Part shown: one piece after another, positions 9,248-18,253 of the stretch
Position numbering within the stretch: position 1 is the first letter of the stretch
Layout: each line of letters starts with the position of its first letter
Origin: Planctomycetaceae bacterium
GTDB lineage: Bacteria; Planctomycetota; Planctomycetia; Planctomycetales; Planctomycetaceae
Direction: 5' to 3'
DNA: 60,222 nucleotides
Assembly (NCBI GenBank): GCA_002726205.1
Contig: PBSL01000045.1
Location: 1-60,222, forward strand
The notes under the pieces: generated by a model
What the model saw: only the letters and a program-made list of their open reading frames with translations
Database searches by the model: none
Told to the model about the DNA's origin: nothing
Made by a program: the position numbers and the translations under genes

Positions 9248-10539
9248 GAGGAGAGATCGTTCCCGGGAGTGTTTTCTGACCCGGCACCGTGGGCACCCTC
9301 GATCCGTCCATAATACTCGGCATGCATCTGGTAACAGGCTGTTTCGATCCCGGGGCGTGCCTGCAATTCGGGATGTTCGAAGAACCGGTCCGCTTGGATG
9401 GCCTCGATGTCATAGTCGGTGACGCCGTCGAGAACGAGATCGGCCATGATGACCCCGATCGCCGGGCTCTGGACAATTCCATGGCCACAGAAACCCGAAC
9501 AGTGGAACAGCCCCTCGATCTCGGGATGTCGACCACAAAACGGCTTGCCGTCGGGCGTGAAGGTCATGATGCCACGGGTGATCGTCAGCGGCGTCCGCTC
9601 ATCGATCCAGGGGAAGCGGCGACGGGTGGCATCGATCAACAGGGCCACGTGCAGATCGTCGGCACGAACGGTCAATGCCGACATGTCGAAATCGTCGGGC
9701 AGTGATCCCATGTCGTGTTGAACCGCCTCGGTGCCATACATGCCAACGATCAGCCCGCCGGATTCCGGACGTGAGTAGATTCGCAGGTGACGGTCCCGGA
9801 TTGCCGGGCTGTGCCGATCGACGGGTTGATTGTCGTCGGGCCGGGTCGTCAGGTAGACATGTCCGAGTGCGGCGGTCTGGAGCGGCGACTCGGCAAGATC
9901 GGCAACCAGGTAGGACCATGGTCCGGCCGCGTTGATCACCGTGGCCGTCTCGATCGTGCCCTGATCGGTTTTGACACCACGCAAACGGCCGGCAACGATG
10001 TCGAGTCCACGCACCGGGCAACCAGATCGGTACTCGACACCATTGTCGCGGCCGATCTTCAGGTAGGCCGTTACCAGTTCGGCCGGCTGCAGGTGCCCGT
10101 CGGTCGGGCAGTAACACGCGTCGACCAGGTCGTCGGTCCGCATGTAGGGCAACAGGCCGGCCACCTCGTCAATCGGCAGATGCTCGATCGCAAATCCGAT
10201 CTCCTGTCCCATGGTGACCAGGTCCGAGATTTCCCGTGCCCGTTCGTCGGTCGAGGCGACGCGGAGTGAACCGGTCTGAACGAAGATCTTGACCTCCGCC
10301 CGCTCTTCGAGTTCGCCGACGATCTTCACGCCGTCCATCAGCATTCGCGTGGCTGCCGAGGTTCCACGCAGTTGTCCCAGCAGGCCGGCCGCCCGGCCGG
10401 TCGAACCGTTGCCCAGCCGTTCCCGTTCCAGGACGGTTACGCTGCTGCCCCGCTGCGACAATTGCATCGCCGCACTCAGCCCGGCAACTCCCCCGCCGAT
10501 CACAACAACATCGCTCGTGGCGGGAAGGGCATCGGGCAT
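9244..10539 (-). CDS. FAD-dependent oxidoreductase, DAO family, first gene of the N-demethylation operon
   Basis: 431 residues from ATG 10539. The FAD-binding motif GGGVAG lies at residues ~15-20, followed by VTVLERE and a GRAAGLLGQLRG segment that is also present, as QAAGLVGQVRN, in the operon's last gene. The C-terminal FAD-domain segment HGIVQSPAIG is typical of DAO proteins. The open frame extends further upstream, but those residues are not family-like. Together with the paralogue at 1614-2840 it could catalyse one of two successive N-demethylations. Which enzyme takes which substrate cannot be told. Its downstream overlap with etfB argues for direct electron donation to ETF. Confidence 0.85.
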   Translation of the reverse strand: MPDALPATSDVVVIGGGVAGLSAAMQLSQRGSSVTVLERERLGNGSTGRAAGLLGQLRGTSAATRMLMDGVKIVGELEERAEVKIFVQTGSLRVASTDERAREISDLVTMGQEIGFAIEHLPIDEVAGLLPYMRTDDLVDACYCPTDGHLQPAELVTAYLKIGRDNGVEYRSGCPVRGLDIVAGRLRGVKTDQGTIETATVINAAGPWSYLVADLAESPLQTAALGHVYLTTRPDDNQPVDRHSPAIRDRHLRIYSRPESGGLIVGMYGTEAVQHDMGSLPDDFDMSALTVRADDLHVALLIDATRRRFPWIDERTPLTITRGIMTFTPDGKPFCGRHPEIEGLFHCSGFCGHGIVQSPAIGVIMADLVLDGVTDYDIEAIQADRFFEHPELQARPGIETACYQMHAEYYGRIEGAHGAGSENTPGNDLSS

Positions 10540-10678
10540 GGAACGACCTGTCGTCTCAAGGGTGTGAGCTGTCGGTAGAAAGGCGTGTCGATAATTTATC
10601 CTCCGAACCCTCGATCGAACAGCCAACCGATCGGATTCCGTAACCGCTACAGGTTTCCCTGTTTGCCCATCTCCCACT

Positions 10679-10697
10679 CTGCCGGATTCTCCGGCAG
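10679..10697. promoter_or_regulatory. Perfect 8-bp inverted repeat in the divergent operon/FHA region
   Basis: CTGCCGGA-TTC-TCCGGCAG is a perfect dyad with a 3-nt centre in the 283-bp gap between the N-demethylation operon (minus) and the FHA gene (plus). It could be an operator or a transcript hairpin. No strong -35/-10 pair was seen for the operon; an AT-rich stretch near 10590-10600 is the best -10 candidate. Confidence 0.35.
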
Positions 10698-10822
10698 GAC
10701 CACTGGTGATCGGCTAATGCGGCAGTGTGGAACGTGACGAACCAAGAGACGAGGTGGTCCGGGTGTTGGATCTCGGGCTGCAGTGACGACCGGAAATTCG
10801 TCGACCAGGAGCGAATCCGTTG

Positions 10823-11539
10823 ATGACAACTCAGCCTTCCAGCGATCCTGTGGGCAGCCACCGCAGTGCAGTGGGCCTGGAGATTTGCCGTGGTCGGAGC
10901 GAGCATTCTTTTCGCCCGATCTCCGGCAACCGTTTCGTGATTGGGTCGGCGCCCGAGTGTGACTTGCGGCTGGGTGGTGACACGGTACCGGCCGTTCACA
11001 GCCAGCTTCACATCGATGGTGGGAAGGCGTGGGTCGAGGCCGTGGCGGCTGATCCGCCCTTGTTGATCAACGGTGAGGACCGTGAAACGGCGAGACTGGC
11101 CGACGGCGACACGATCGGCATCGGCGGCTTCGTGTTCACCTGGAAGGCGCCGTGTTCGATGGAGAGCGATTTGGTTGAGGCAACGTCGTTGACGGCCGCG
11201 GAGCTGATTGATCGGCTGGAGGCCGACCTGGAGTTGGTGAGCCGGCACGTCACGGCGGCACGACGTGGTGCGACGACACTGCTGGAAGCGTCGCTCGGGA
11301 GGATCTACGGGGATTCGGTCGTGGCCGAACAGGCCACGGTGGTTCCCGGCGACGACCAGGCACTGGCGGCACGACTGGAAGAACTGGTTCGTCGAATGGA
11401 CGCCCGGGAGTTGGAGTACTCCGAGGTGATTGCAAGCCTTCTGGAGGGACAGGATCGGCTGTCAGCCCAGCTGGAGCTGCTGGTCAATCGCCTTGCCGGT
11501 CAACAACTCGATGGTGAGAGCCTGCGAGCCAGCGCCTAG
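10823..11539 (+). CDS. FHA-domain protein with coiled-coil-like C-terminus
   Basis: 238 residues. Residues ~18-105 match a forkhead-associated phosphopeptide-binding domain: [13 protein letters not shown], then HSQL, then the [12 protein letters not shown] strand. The usual GR near the first strand is replaced by IGS. The rest is helical and rich in Leu, Glu and Arg, with likely coiled coil between ~115 and 225. No membrane segment is visible. ATG 10823 is chosen over TTG 10820 because AGGAG lies 11 nt upstream. It converges with cysE. FHA proteins usually read Ser/Thr phosphorylation by Hanks-type kinases, which are abundant in planctomycetes, but no kinase gene is nearby; the partner is unknown. 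Confidence 0.75.
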   Translation: MTTQPSSDPVGSHRSAVGLEICRGRSEHSFRPISGNRFVIGSAPECDLRLGGDTVPAVHSQLHIDGGKAWVEAVAADPPLLINGEDRETARLADGDTIGIGGFVFTWKAPCSMESDLVEATSLTAAELIDRLEADLELVSRHVTAARRGATTLLEASLGRIYGDSVVAEQATVVPGDDQALAARLEELVRRMDARELEYSEVIASLLEGQDRLSAQLELLVNRLAGQQLDGESLRASA

Positions 11540-12483
11540 AGCGCCTCGCGGAATTTCAGCTGGGGCTTTTCGATCGTGACCATCGTGTTGGCGGGCACGC
11601 TCTGCATCAACGACACGCTGGCGCCGATCACCGAGTGGGCACCGACGACCGTGTCACCTCCGAGCACCGTTGCGTTGGCATAGATCACGACGCCTTCCTC
11701 GATCGTCGGATGCCGCTTCTGATTGCGAACCAGGTTGCCCTGGTTGTCCTTGGGAAATGACAGGGCTCCGAGCGTGACCCCCTGGTAGAGCTTCACGTTC
11801 GAGGCGATCTCGGTGGTTTCGCCGATGACGACGCCGGTGCCGTGATCAATGAAGAACGATGGTCCGATCTGGGCACCGGGGTGGATGTCGATCCCGGTAC
11901 GATTGTGAGACCACTCGGCCATCATCCTGGGAATGAACGGAACATCGAGCCGGTAGAGTTCGTGGGCCAAACGGTGGACTGTGATCGCCTGCAGGCCCGG
12001 GTAACAGAGGATGATCTCGTCGAGTCCTTTCGCGGCGGGATCTCCTTCGTAGGCGGCCTGGACATCCTGGGCCAGCAGTTCACGCAGCCGGGGCAGTGAG
12101 TCGAGCAGGGCGATGGCACGTTGCTGGCCGGGTTCCTCGAATTCGTCAAGAGAGTCCTTCGACGACACGTTCTCCGACGACGTGGTGCCGTTGGCAAGAA
12201 CCTGCTCGTGCCGCAGAGCCCGGGCAATTTGCTGGGTGAGTTCGACGCGGAGGCCGTCGATCAGGTCGCTGACATGGTAGGCCACGTTGCCCATGTGCAA
12301 CTTCTGCCATCTCTGGTAACCCGGGTAGATGATCTCCATCAGGTCGTGGGTGACCTTGACGATCGCGTCCATGTGAGGCAGCGGGGAATGTCCCAGGTGA
12401 TTGATCGTTCCAATTTCGGTGTAGGTCGAAACGACCTGTTCGGTCAGTTTCGAGAGCCGGTCTTTCTGTGAATAATCGGCCAT
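11536..12483 (-). CDS. cysE: Serine O-acetyltransferase
   Basis: About 315 residues. The C-terminal part is a left-handed beta-helix of hexapeptide repeats with the CysE landmarks ([14 protein letters not shown] near residue 205, [28 protein letters not shown]). It makes O-acetylserine from serine and acetyl-CoA, the first step of cysteine synthesis. The helical N-terminal domain is long, as in the EpsC/SAT subgroup of some planctomycetes and cyanobacteria. The start ATG 12483 (MADYSQKD) is chosen because residues encoded upstream are low-complexity. The stop shares the CTAG tetramer with the stop of the convergent FHA gene. No cysK lies next to it. Confidence 0.9.
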   Translation of the reverse strand: MADYSQKDRLSKLTEQVVSTYTEIGTINHLGHSPLPHMDAIVKVTHDLMEIIYPGYQRWQKLHMGNVAYHVSDLIDGLRVELTQQIARALRHEQVLANGTTSSENVSSKDSLDEFEEPGQQRAIALLDSLPRLRELLAQDVQAAYEGDPAAKGLDEIILCYPGLQAITVHRLAHELYRLDVPFIPRMMAEWSHNRTGIDIHPGAQIGPSFFIDHGTGVVIGETTEIASNVKLYQGVTLGALSFPKDNQGNLVRNQKRHPTIEEGVVIYANATVLGGDTVVGAHSVIGASVSLMQSVPANTMVTIEKPQLKFREAL

Positions 12484-12768
12484 GGCAGGATCTCGGAAAG
12501 AGAATCTCCACGGTTGTGGATGATTCGGGGGACGCGGAAGATTCGCAGCAAGGGACCGGCCGGAGCCGAATCCCGCGGGGTTGCGGAGAAGAGGACGCGT
12601 GGTCGATGGCCCGGGCCATCGACCCATCAACAGCCGCAGCTGATCGGCAGCAGCGTGAAGCAGAACGACGACTGTTGAACGACGCGTGACATGGGCGGCA
12701 ACCCGTGGAGACCCTGATTCTTGTGTGCGAAGCCGAAACCCGATTCTAGGAGGGCGTCGGAACCACGG
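12484..12768. other. Intergenic region, nothing recognised
   Basis: 285 bp between cysE and the end of the dihaem repeat protein, both read on the minus strand. It must contain the cysE promoter, but no clear -35/-10 pair, hairpin or RNA gene was recognised. Confidence 0.5.
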
Positions 12769-15700
12769 TCAAGGGGCGGTCGTTGTTGAGGTATCCTCGA
12801 TCCCGAATTTCGCGGCGTGTTTTTTCTGGTTGAGCACCCAGCGACGGAGAATCTGGTAGCCGGGATCCATCGGCTGGTAACGGCGTCCTCCCTGGTGGCC
12901 GTCCTCCTTGCCGCTTTGGACGTTCAGTGGTTTTCTCAGCAGCTTGCTCTTCTCGATGTTGCCCAGGTCGACGCGGGCCTGCAACAGTCGATAGTTGGCC
13001 AGCAGCTTGGCCACCGGCAGGTAACCGGCATCGTCGGGCCGGTTGAGTGTCAACGACGGGACACGGCCGGGAACGCCGTGACAGGCGTAACAACTCCGCT
13101 GGTCACCACGCAGCACCCGGTTCATTTCGGGTGTGACGTAGTCGCGAAAATACTGGAAGTCGGTGATGAACAGTGACTCGAGTTTCGGTTTGCCGTCAGG
13201 GCCGACCGGCTGTCGTTGAGGTTTTTCAGCGGTCACGGCCGCCGTGAGTTCGTTGAGGAAGTTCTTGCGGTTCGTCGAGAGAACGTTGCGTGCGGTCTTG
13301 ATGACGTTCTTCCGCTTCTCGAACTTCAACATCGTCTCCAGCGCGTTGAGTACTTCGGGGTTGCGTCGCAGGGCCGTGGCCTGGGCCACCGTCACGGCCT
13401 GTTCGCGCGTTCGTGGGTCGGCCGACGCCTTGAGTTGATCGACGAACAATCGCAGGGCACGGGTCCGGTGGGCGGCATAGGGATCCAGCGGGGGCAACTG
13501 GCCCTTCTTGACCTGGACCTCGGGCAATCGGGTCTTGTGGGTCAGGATCCACGTGACACTGGGCAGCCAGAATCTCGCGGCCAACGGGTTCTTGAAGGAC
13601 TTCGGCAGGAACTCCAGTGTCATGTCGATGTGCAGATCGGGGTTGTTGCCGATGGCGTCGCCAAGACCCTTGGCGAGGTACCACTGGGCATTCATCTGTC
13701 GAGTCAGCTCGGCACGTCGAGCCGCCTCGGGGTTCTTCTTGATGTCGGCTGCCGGGTGGAAGGTGGGGAACTTCGGAACCAGGTACCCGAGAATCTCGCG
13801 TTGCTGGTCCTTGTTCTCGGGAATGATCCACTTGACCCGACCAAAAAGTTTCAGGACCGGGTCGGAGAGCTGGGCCCGTCGCGGCGGCTCGTTGGCACCC
13901 CGTCGCACCTGGGTCAGCAGCGGTTCGACCAGTTCCGGGACGGCCACGAACTTGGCGGATCGTGGATCGGAAATGCTGTTGGCCGCGATGGCACGCAGCG
14001 ATTCGGGACCTTCCAGTGAGTACTGGATCAACTGCTGTTGCAGCGGTTGGAAGGGCACGTTGGCGGCACCCTCAAGCCCGATCTGGATCGGGACCAGGGC
14101 GTCACCGGCGAGATCCCTGCGTCGCTTCGGATCGACGTGTCCGAAGTAGGTGATCACGGCCCGGCCCACCAGTTCGCCCGATCCCGGTGTGACGTAGCCC
14201 ATCTGCCCGGAACCCCCGTCGCCACCGGAAGTGTTGTAGAAGGTGGCGGCAATGGTGACCAGGCGGCGGGCAAGGCGTCGAGCCAGTGGTGGGTCCTTGC
14301 TGGTTGCTTCGCGAAGGGCATTGTCGAGATCGGCGAACAACTCGCCGAGCTGGGTGTACTGGTGCTGCTTGCTGCCGTTGGCCTTGTGCCCGTTGGCGAT
14401 GAACAGGGCCTGCCCCTGGTAACGAATGCCGTTCTCGGCCAGCCGGTTGGGTTCGGGTCGGCTGAGCCTCTGGACCCAGGCCTTGTTGAGTTCGGCACGC
14501 ACCGGGGGATTCCAGACCCACCAGTTCCAACTGGCCCGGGTCGCCCAGGCCCTGACAGCCGGGTGCTTGTCATCGAGCATCATCGTGCTCAGCAGTCCGG
14601 TCAGTTTGTCCCAGGCGATCCCGATTCCGGGCAGGACGCCATCAACCCGCATGACCAGTGCCTGGGCCAGCGCCGCGCGGGTTCGATCGTTACTTGATCG
14701 GGCGGCTTTCTGGATTGCAGCCCAGCCACGGTTGTCGATCATCAATTGTCGCAGTCCCCAGTGAGCGGCCTCGCGGACCGCCTTGACGGGATCACCCAGC
14801 CCGGAAACCAACGGAGCGATGCCGGCGTCATCCGGAGTCGCGCCCAGGCCGATCATGGCCTGGTACCGCACCAGTGGACTCGCGTGCCCGGCCAGCGGGA
14901 CCATCAACGGCACCAGTCGAGGATCCTCGGTCAGCGAGAGATCACGGGCACGGGCAATCGTCGCAGCCAGTGTCTCGTTGGCCGGAGCCTGGAACTGCTT
15001 GGCCGTTGCCCGGGACGGTTTGACCGGGAACAGCCTTGCGAGCGCGTGCAGGCTGTAGCCGGTCGAAACGAAACCCGTCTGTGACTTGCCCTTCCAGTAG
15101 CCGCTGGGATGCTGCAGTCCCAGCAGGCCCTGGATGCCCTTCTTGACCGTGGGGTCATCGGGACCGCGGCCAGCGGCCTGGAAGGCAATCAGGGCCAGTG
15201 CCGTGGGCGAGGGTTCGGGGGCGTTCTTTGCAGGGGCCTGCCAGGTCTTTCCCCCATCGCTGCTCTTGCCCGGGTCGAACCCCCAGGTGCCGTCGGCGTT
15301 TTGGGTTTGCCGCAGGCGTTGGAGGTCGGCGGCAACCTGGGTCTTGATTCGTTTGGCCAGCTTGTTGGCTTCTTCTGGTGTTGTCACGTGTCCCTTGTAG
15401 GGAACGCGCGACGTTGCCCGGGACTCGTTTTTCTCCTCGGCTGCCACCCTGGCGGCGGTGGCCGGATAGTCGGGCGGGAAATACCGTTTCAGGAACTCGA
15501 CCCGGTGGCCCATGTCGTCGGTGTAGACCGGTCGGACGTCGAGAATCCGCCGGGCCTTGTCCTCCATACCCCGGAAGTACTTCGGGTCGCCGGTGGCCCG
15601 CCAGGCCTCGAAGAGGACTTCGCCGGTGTAATTGAACACCACGCCCTTGCCGACGTTGGCTCCCGGTCCCGCCGCGTTGATACCTCCGGGGTCCCCCGAC

Positions 15701-17193
15701 TGCAGGATGAAATTGGCCGCCCGGATGGCCTGGTGCCCCTGCAGGGTCCTGGGCTTGCGAAAGCGTTCGATCGAGACAACCGCATGCCCGGTCACCCGCG
15801 TCCCCGCCGGACCGTCTCCCAGGTCCAGGGGGGCCAGGCTCGTGTTGTTGGCCGCATCGATCAGCTTGTTGGTTGGTCGCATCGACTGGTAGCAGGTGTT
15901 GACCATGTTCCGCAGCAACTGGATGTTGCGGACACGGTACCCCAGGGTCAGTGGAACCGCTGGACCCCAGACGCCGCTTTGCGTGTGGCAACTCATGCAC
16001 TGGGTCCCCAGCAGGTTGCCACTGTCACGGATCCGCCGTTCGACGCTGGCCCCCCGCGGCCGGTTTGTCAGCCAGCTGTCAACCTGGCCGATGTGATCGT
16101 ACAACCCGTGACGAACGGCCTGGCGAGGGTCGTCGAATGGTGCCGGCCGGACAATCCGCAGTTCGAGGTCATATCCGGGGGTGTTGCTCTCGACCCGCAG
16201 GAAATAGACCTGGCCGGGTTTCAGCGTCCGGTTGATTGCGATCCGGTGTTGTTGTTGCTGCTGGTGAACTCGTTCGTTGGAATTTTTTCCTTCGGTGTAT
16301 TCGCCGGCCAGTGGTAACAACGATCCCGGCCGGGCTGTCGCCGATTTTGACGGCAACGTGTAACAACGGATTCGGGCGGCAACCTGTTGGTCGGGAATCG
16401 ACAGACAGGCGGTCAGCAGCCGCGGCACGCTGCCGGTAAACTCGAGACGAAACCAGTCATCACCGCTCGAGCCGACACGGCCATTGTCGAAGTACTCGAT
16501 GTCGTCGGCACCGCCGATGATCTGCAGGGTGTAGTCCTCGTTCGTGTTTTTCAGTGCCAGCGGCTGAGCCTGCTCGGGCGAGTCGTTGGGTTCGGCCTCG
16601 ATGAACAGCCGGCCGCCGGCCGGCCGTGCATCAACGGGATCGATTGCAATCGACACGTCGACCGAGTGGCCCCGGGGCCAGGCCACCCGGCGGGGCACCG
16701 GTTGGCTGGCCGTTACCTTGCCCGTCTCGCGCCATCGCGGTCCATCAAAGAGTGTGACGTCACTCTCCTGGGGAGCAACACGCAACCGGTAGGTTCCCGT
16801 CACCGGGGCGCGGTAGACGAGAAAGACGTCGGGGTCGAGCGCGTGCAGCAGTTTCGACCAGTTGGGCGTGGGGACGGCGGAGAGGCCCAGGGCGTTTTTC
16901 GGTCGGGTGGTCTGGTTGCGGGGAGGGCGGGGCACGAGGTCGGGTGTGTCGGTCCGGATCAGTGTCCAGCTTGCCGCCAAGCGGCCGTTGGCAGGCAGGG
17001 TCGAGGGCTGGTTGATCCGGGCGCTCAGAGAAATCGTTTCGCCGGCCTGCAACTCCAGTTCCTGTTCGAGGGCAGCTGGGACCGCAGCGGTTCGGTTGAT
17101 CTTCGCCGCGGCGGCCAGTGGTGCCACCCGGAGCAAGAGAAATACCACGATCGGCAGTGACGAGAAGATGCAGCGGCGAATTGGAATCGGCAT
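12769..17193 (-). CDS. Exported dihaem c protein with propeptide-like, terpenoid-cyclase-like and HEAT-like repeats
   Basis: 1474 residues. A signal peptide (hydrophobic residues ~12-30, then AAAAK) is visible. Two haem c motifs are present, C399MSCH403 in the first third and C1368YACH1372 near the C-terminus. Residues ~200-350 contain EPND...GDDWFRLEFTG, resembling pre-peptidase C-terminal domains. Residues ~680-790 contain QNADGTWGF and LQHPSGYWKG repeats, like alpha/alpha toroids of squalene cyclases. Residues ~800-1000 look like HEAT repeats (PLVRYQAMIGLG). The start ATG 17193 has AGGACG at SD distance; an upstream in-frame extension is not signal-like. Planctomycete-type exported cytochrome; electron partners unknown. 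It does not overlap any neighbour, so it is probably transcribed alone. Confidence 0.75.
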   Translation of the reverse strand: MPIPIRRCIFSSLPIVVFLLLRVAPLAAAAKINRTAAVPAALEQELELQAGETISLSARINQPSTLPANGRLAASWTLIRTDTPDLVPRPPRNQTTRPKNALGLSAVPTPNWSKLLHALDPDVFLVYRAPVTGTYRLRVAPQESDVTLFDGPRWRETGKVTASQPVPRRVAWPRGHSVDVSIAIDPVDARPAGGRLFIEAEPNDSPEQAQPLALKNTNEDYTLQIIGGADDIEYFDNGRVGSSGDDWFRLEFTGSVPRLLTACLSIPDQQVAARIRCYTLPSKSATARPGSLLPLAGEYTEGKNSNERVHQQQQQHRIAINRTLKPGQVYFLRVESNTPGYDLELRIVRPAPFDDPRQAVRHGLYDHIGQVDSWLTNRPRGASVERRIRDSGNLLGTQCMSCHTQSGVWGPAVPLTLGYRVRNIQLLRNMVNTCYQSMRPTNKLIDAANNTSLAPLDLGDGPAGTRVTGHAVVSIERFRKPRTLQGHQAIRAANFILQSGDPGGINAAGPGANVGKGVVFNYTGEVLFEAWRATGDPKYFRGMEDKARRILDVRPVYTDDMGHRVEFLKRYFPPDYPATAARVAAEEKNESRATSRVPYKGHVTTPEEANKLAKRIKTQVAADLQRLRQTQNADGTWGFDPGKSSDGGKTWQAPAKNAPEPSPTALALIAFQAAGRGPDDPTVKKGIQGLLGLQHPSGYWKGKSQTGFVSTGYSLHALARLFPVKPSRATAKQFQAPANETLAATIARARDLSLTEDPRLVPLMVPLAGHASPLVRYQAMIGLGATPDDAGIAPLVSGLGDPVKAVREAAHWGLRQLMIDNRGWAAIQKAARSSNDRTRAALAQALVMRVDGVLPGIGIAWDKLTGLLSTMMLDDKHPAVRAWATRASWNWWVWNPPVRAELNKAWVQRLSRPEPNRLAENGIRYQGQALFIANGHKANGSKQHQYTQLGELFADLDNALREATSKDPPLARRLARRLVTIAATFYNTSGGDGGSGQMGYVTPGSGELVGRAVITYFGHVDPKRRRDLAGDALVPIQIGLEGAANVPFQPLQQQLIQYSLEGPESLRAIAANSISDPRSAKFVAVPELVEPLLTQVRRGANEPPRRAQLSDPVLKLFGRVKWIIPENKDQQREILGYLVPKFPTFHPAADIKKNPEAARRAELTRQMNAQWYLAKGLGDAIGNNPDLHIDMTLEFLPKSFKNPLAARFWLPSVTWILTHKTRLPEVQVKKGQLPPLDPYAAHRTRALRLFVDQLKASADPRTREQAVTVAQATALRRNPEVLNALETMLKFEKRKNVIKTARNVLSTNRKNFLNELTAAVTAEKPQRQPVGPDGKPKLESLFITDFQYFRDYVTPEMNRVLRGDQRSCYACHGVPGRVPSLTLNRPDDAGYLPVAKLLANYRLLQARVDLGNIEKSKLLRKPLNVQSGKEDGHQGGRRYQPMDPGYQILRRWVLNQKKHAAKFGIEDTSTTTAP

Positions 17194-17374
17194 GGTCGTC
17201 CTGCGGCAAGAGTCGAGCGACTGATTCTGGTTGGTCCGACGGGCTAGGGCGGGCCGTGCATTGTGACGCGTCGCCGGGGTCGGGTTCAAGCAGAGCCGGA
17301 CCGGGCTCAATCTCCGTCTGTCCCGTGGCCGATAAGAGAAACTGCAGGGTGGCAACAGCAGGACGGGCGTCGCG

Positions 17375-18166
17375 GTGGGGTCAAGACGACGACGTTCGCA
17401 GACAGTGGTCGAACGGGGTGGCTGCGTGCGGGCAGGAATCTGCTGGCCGACCGGTGACTACTGGGTACGCGCCCGTCGTCCGCTGGCCGCGCTGGTCTTC
17501 CTGTTCCCCTGGCTGATCCTCTACGAACTGGGGACAAGTGAACTGGGGCGGATCTGGCCGGGCGAGGTCCGCAACCTGGCGGATCTGTGGATGCGGGGCG
17601 GGTTGTTGCGACTGGGCTTCGACCACGCGTTTCTGTTGCCCGGTCTGGTCGTGCTTGGGTTGATCGCCTGGCATCTGGCGACTCGTGACCCTTGGCAGGT
17701 ACGGGTCGAAACGCTGCTGGGGATGTCCGGGGAAAGCGTGTTGTTTGCCGTGCTGTTGTTTGGGGTGGCGCGGCTGCAATGGTGGACGATGGGCGTCTGG
17801 CAATCGTCGATGGCGTTGTCGTCGACCGAAGCAGCGGCGGCGCGGTTGCTTGGTTTTGTCGGGGCGGGTGTCTACGAGGAGGTGCTTTTTCGGCTGTGCC
17901 TGTTGCCGCTGAGTTGGGTCGTCCTGCGGGCTCTGGGCCTGACATCGACCGTTTCGATCGTCGGAGCGATCGTGGTGACCAGCCTGGTGTTCGCCGCTGC
18001 CCATCATGTCGGGGGCAGCGAGTCGTTCGGCTGGCAGGTGTTCACGTTTCGTGTGCTGGCCGGGTCGGTCTTTGCCGGGCTGTTTCTTGTGCGTGGTTTC
18101 GGGATCGCCGTCGGGGCCCATGTGGCCTATGACTTGCTCGTCGGTTCGCCGGTGGGGAGTGCCTGA
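17375..18166 (+). CDS. CPBP family intramembrane metalloprotease (CAAX/ABI type)
   Basis: About 263 residues, with 7-8 hydrophobic segments. The three family motifs are present: EEVLFR (EExxxR), then FAAAHH (FxxxH), then HVAYD near the C-terminus (Hxxx[ND]). These proteins are membrane-embedded glutamic/metal-dependent peptidases related to Rce1. GTG 17375 has AGGA 11 nt upstream, but GTG 17426 closer to the first helix is equally plausible. The gene is divergent from the dihaem protein and 87 bp ahead of the PQQ-propeller gene. The substrate is unknown. Confidence 0.8.
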   Translation: MGSRRRRSQTVVERGGCVRAGICWPTGDYWVRARRPLAALVFLFPWLILYELGTSELGRIWPGEVRNLADLWMRGGLLRLGFDHAFLLPGLVVLGLIAWHLATRDPWQVRVETLLGMSGESVLFAVLLFGVARLQWWTMGVWQSSMALSSTEAAAARLLGFVGAGVYEEVLFRLCLLPLSWVVLRALGLTSTVSIVGAIVVTSLVFAAAHHVGGSESFGWQVFTFRVLAGSVFAGLFLVRGFGIAVGAHVAYDLLVGSPVGSA

Positions 18167-18253
18167 CGAGCGACCAGGCGGCGGGTGTTCCTCCTGCCTT
18201 CGTCCACCTCCACGTCGCTGGTACACTGCTCGAGGTCCACAGGAGTTCCCTTG

